From Ruminiclostridium papyrosolvens C7 (lineage in GTDB: Bacteria; Bacillota; Clostridia; Acetivibrionales; DSM-1351): a stretch of DNA of 64,000 nucleotides. The position numbers and the translations under genes are program-made. The notes under the pieces were generated by a model. That model searched no databases, was not told where the DNA came from, and saw only the letters and a list, made by a program, of their open reading frames with translations. Shown piece after piece: positions 61,653-64,000 of the stretch (position 1 is the first letter of the stretch; each line of letters starts with the position of its first letter). Where the stretch lies: the NCBI RefSeq assembly GCF_000421965.1, contig NZ_ATAY01000030.1, forward strand, positions 62,001-126,000, read 5' to 3'.

Positions 61653-62537
61653 ATGGAAAAGGAGCCGGGTATTAAAAGAGGCTATTTGGAGGATGACTTT
61701 AAATTTTTTCACTTGAAGGACAGAAACAATATTCAGTTTGAACACCATTATCACGATTTTAATAAAATAATAATATTCTTACTTGGTGACGTTATATACA
61801 ATATTGAGGGTAAAAACTATAAACTCAAACCTTGGGATGTTCTTTTCGTTCCGGGAAATCAGGTACATAAGCCCATAATAGCACCTGACCGTGACTATGA
61901 AAGAATAGTTATATGGATAAACAATAGATTTTTAGAGGAGCATGGGAATCGCGATAATGATCTTTTGACGTGCTTTAACCTTGCCAGAGAAAAAAAACAT
62001 TTGGTAAGGCTGGGTGCAAATTCCCTCAATAATATTAAGCCTATACTGGGGAATCTTGAAAAGGAGCTTAAAAATATTACCTTCGGTTCAGGTATCCTTG
62101 CAAATGCACTTTTTGTACAATTCATGGTTTACATAAATAGACTATACCTAAAACCGGATAAACAAGTAGAAGACATTGAAGTAGAGTTTGACGAACAGAT
62201 TCAGAAGGTCATACACTTTATTAATGCGAACCTGTCGGGAGATCTGAGCATAGCAGCATTATCCGAAAGGTTCTACATTAACAAGTACTATCTTATGCAT
62301 AAATTCAAGGCCAACACAGGGTTCTCAATCCACAGTTACGTAAATAATAAGAGACTTCAAAAAAGTGCCGCTCTAATAAAGGAGGGAAAATCCCCGTCCG
62401 ATGCAGCAGGTGAATGCGGATTCAACGACTACTCAAGTTTTGTACGTACTTTTTCAAAAATGTATGGCATGTCTCCCAGAAAATATTGCAAGACTAACCT
62501 TGAACACCCTATCAACTGCTTTCAGGTTGAGGGATGA
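61653..62537 (+). CDS. AraC-family regulator with N-terminal cupin domain
   Basis: About 294 residues. An N-terminal cupin effector domain (FEHHYHDFNKIIIFLLGD, HKPIIAPDRDYERIVIW) is followed by two C-terminal AraC HTHs (ALSERFYINKYYLMHKFKAN, AAGECGFNDYSSFVRTFSKM). ATG 61644 is in frame, but GAAGGG at 61638-61643 fits ATG 61653 better. It sits between a divergent transporter gene and a convergent SDR gene, either of which may be its target. Ligand unknown. Confidence 0.88.
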   Translation: MEKEPGIKRGYLEDDFKFFHLKDRNNIQFEHHYHDFNKIIIFLLGDVIYNIEGKNYKLKPWDVLFVPGNQVHKPIIAPDRDYERIVIWINNRFLEEHGNRDNDLLTCFNLAREKKHLVRLGANSLNNIKPILGNLEKELKNITFGSGILANALFVQFMVYINRLYLKPDKQVEDIEVEFDEQIQKVIHFINANLSGDLSIAALSERFYINKYYLMHKFKANTGFSIHSYVNNKRLQKSAALIKEGKSPSDAAGECGFNDYSSFVRTFSKMYGMSPRKYCKTNLEHPINCFQVEG

Positions 62538-62543
62538 CAGTGA

Positions 62544-63314
62544 CTATATATAAATCATTTTTTTAGTCATTCCGCCGTCCACTGTTATGTTTTCACCTGT
62601 TATGAAGCCGGATTTGTCGGATGCCAGAAAAAGGCATACTTCCGCTATGTCATCGGGAACACCCACTCTTCCGGCCGGATGCTGAGCATGATCTTCTATT
62701 GATAAAATATCCTGACATGCAACAGAGCTTTTTTTCCAGGAGGAAACATCTATCCAGCCCGGACTGATGGAATTGACTCTTATGCCGTATTTACCAAGAG
62801 AGATTGCCAGAGAGTGGGTCAGTGCAATAATCCCTCCCTTGGAGGCGGAGTACGGTTCTGTATCCGGTTCAGACATAAAGGCTCTTGTTGAGGCCATATT
62901 AATTATGCATCCGCTGTTTTGGTTTTTCATAAAGCCGGCGCAGAATTTTGCACAATAATACGCACCTGAAAGGTTTACGGCAATAGCCTTGTCCCATTCT
63001 TCGACAGTCGTTTCAAATATATTGCCAAAGCCGGTGAGAACCGCATTATTTACCAGTACGTCGATTCTGCCGTATTTTTTATTCGTATAATTAACCATTT
63101 CTTCGACAGAGGCCGGGTCTGAAACGTCAGTTTTTATAAAAATGGCTTCAAGACCAGCCTTCCTTATATGTTTTTCGTTTTCCAATCCTGCTTCTTCGTC
63201 AATATCTGCGATTACAACTTTAGCCCCTTCTTGGGCAAATTTTCTTGATATCGCTGTTCCTATACCCTGCCCTGCACCCGTTACAATAATGGATTTATCT
63301 GTAAATAATGACAT
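62544..63314 (-). CDS. short-chain dehydrogenase/reductase
   Basis: A 256-residue classical SDR. Coenzyme loop TGAGQGIG, catalytic Ser in NMASTRAF, and Tyr/Lys in PYSASKGG; the C-terminal GFITGENITVDGGMTKK is typical. The Asp in VVIADIDEEA after strand beta2 favours NAD(H). It is convergent with the AraC regulator gene, six bases apart. Substrate unknown; a sugar or polyol is plausible. Confidence 0.88.
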   Translation of the reverse strand: MSLFTDKSIIVTGAGQGIGTAISRKFAQEGAKVVIADIDEEAGLENEKHIRKAGLEAIFIKTDVSDPASVEEMVNYTNKKYGRIDVLVNNAVLTGFGNIFETTVEEWDKAIAVNLSGAYYCAKFCAGFMKNQNSGCIINMASTRAFMSEPDTEPYSASKGGIIALTHSLAISLGKYGIRVNSISPGWIDVSSWKKSSVACQDILSIEDHAQHPAGRVGVPDDIAEVCLFLASDKSGFITGENITVDGGMTKKMIYI

Positions 63315-63442
63315 ATGTTACAAAACCTCCTCTGTTTTTAGTATAATAACTAGAGTATATCAAAAACCCGGATAAAATGCATAAACTGCTGAGTATATGA
63401 ATAAGTAGCAGTATAGCTTATTGAACAGGAGTGATAAAAAAG

Positions 63443-64000
63443 ATGAGGTATAAAAGTGCGGCTTTATTTGCTGTAGCAACCATAATGATATTTATTTTCG
63501 TATTCTCAAAAACATATGCAGATCAGGAGCCTAGAGAAGTAAAAATTCTGTTTACTCATGACATGCATGATCACCTGCTGCCAAATAAAGGGGAATATAA
63601 TGGCAGCACTGTTTGGACAGGCGGATATTCAAGATTGAAAACGGTAATTGACGAGGAAAAATCCGGAAGTAAAAATATAGTTTTGGTAGATGCCGGGGAC
63701 TATTCAATGGGAGATTTATTTCAATCATTGTATTCAACAGATGCACCGGAGCTTAGGATTATGGGCCAGATGGGATACGATGTAACAACATTGGGTAATC
63801 ATGAATTCGAATTTAAGGATACCGGCCTGACAAGGCATTTGTATTCTGCAAAAAACAGCAGTGACAAGCTACCTGAAATAGTCAGCTCAAATATAGTGTT
63901 TCCCGGCGGCGATAAAATGACTAAATCCTCTTATGAGCTGCAACAGGCTATGAAGGCATATGGAGTGAAAGATTACACAATTCTTAATAGGGGCGGAATC
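63443..64000 (+). CDS. secreted 5'-nucleotidase/UshA-like metallophosphoesterase, 3' partial
   Basis: The first 186 residues of a protein running off the window. An N-terminal signal segment (about residues 1-27) is followed by metallophosphoesterase motifs THDMHDHL (metal-binding Asp/His), DAGDYSMGD and TLGNHEFEF, the usual D-x-H, GD-x3-GD and GNHE set with small variations. It would hydrolyse nucleotides or sugar nucleotides outside the cell. AGGAGTGAT at 63427-63435 precedes ATG 63443. Confidence 0.82.
   Translation, partial: MRYKSAALFAVATIMIFIFVFSKTYADQEPREVKILFTHDMHDHLLPNKGEYNGSTVWTGGYSRLKTVIDEEKSGSKNIVLVDAGDYSMGDLFQSLYSTDAPELRIMGQMGYDVTTLGNHEFEFKDTGLTRHLYSAKNSSDKLPEIVSSNIVFPGGDKMTKSSYELQQAMKAYGVKDYTILNRGGI

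Noticed and set aside
1-64000. tRNA, rRNA and classical riboswitches
   Set aside because: No cloverleaf, rRNA or known aptamer core was recognised by eye; this is a limit of manual reading and needs a covariance-model scan.

Overview
The window looks like chromosome from a low-GC, spore-forming, anaerobic clostridium with a plant-cell-wall lifestyle, close in gene style to Ruminiclostridium/Clostridium cellulolyticum. This is inferred from AT-rich sequence, strong GGAGG ribosome sites, pyruvate:ferredoxin oxidoreductase, YesM/YesN-type sugar regulators beside binding-protein ABC importers, and cytoplasmic GH3 and GH8 glycosidases. No tRNA, rRNA, CRISPR array or complete insertion sequence was seen.

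Layout. 1-2156: end of a polyamine operon (carboxynorspermidine dehydrogenase and decarboxylase). 2340-4837: SGNH/MBOAT pair for O-acylation of a surface glycan. 5008-16288: oligosaccharide module with lipoprotein binding protein, two permeases, then a second binding lipoprotein, sensor kinase, AraC-type regulator, Fe-S aldo/keto reductase and GH3 enzyme; the sensing half resembles the binding-protein/kinase/regulator 'three-component' arrangement described for cellodextrins in R. cellulolyticum. 16382-18430: DNA repair methyltransferase, a small unknown protein, a radical SAM protein.

18758-32138 is the most unusual region: a compact type II polyketide/fatty-acid-like biosynthetic cluster. 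It encodes a malonyl transferase, ketoreductase, acyl carrier protein, dehydratase, a single 812-residue protein fusing a catalytic ketosynthase to a catalytically dead chain-length-factor-like copy, two hotdog thioesterases, a GcvT-like protein, two iron-sulfur flavoproteins, two unrelated glycosyltransferases, a DrrAB-like exporter and its own phosphopantetheinyl transferase. There is no recognisable enoyl reductase, so an unsaturated, glycosylated, exported product is the simplest inference.

32282-36902: ArsR regulator with a four-domain sulfur-trafficking flavoprotein, a 44-residue protein, a 315-bp fold-back (MITE-like) element and a copper-amine-oxidase-N-like secreted protein. 36959-42575: uppP, trmB, a methyltransferase, an XRE regulator, corA and a GH8 exo-oligoxylanase-like enzyme. 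42791-48033: ABC/FtsX-type transporter with its two-component system. 48063-53752: PfkB kinase, zinc-binding lipoprotein behind a Zur-like operator, nifJ and a small spore-surface-like protein. 53958-64000: beta-helix protein, LytTR regulator with direct repeats in its promoter, Met-rich ferritin-like protein, DedA protein, a second OmpR/kinase pair with 11-bp repeat operators before both it and a secreted helical protein, DMT transporter, AraC regulator, SDR and the start of a secreted 5'-nucleotidase-like enzyme.

All functions are read from motifs and context without database searches; start codons were chosen by ribosome-binding-site position.
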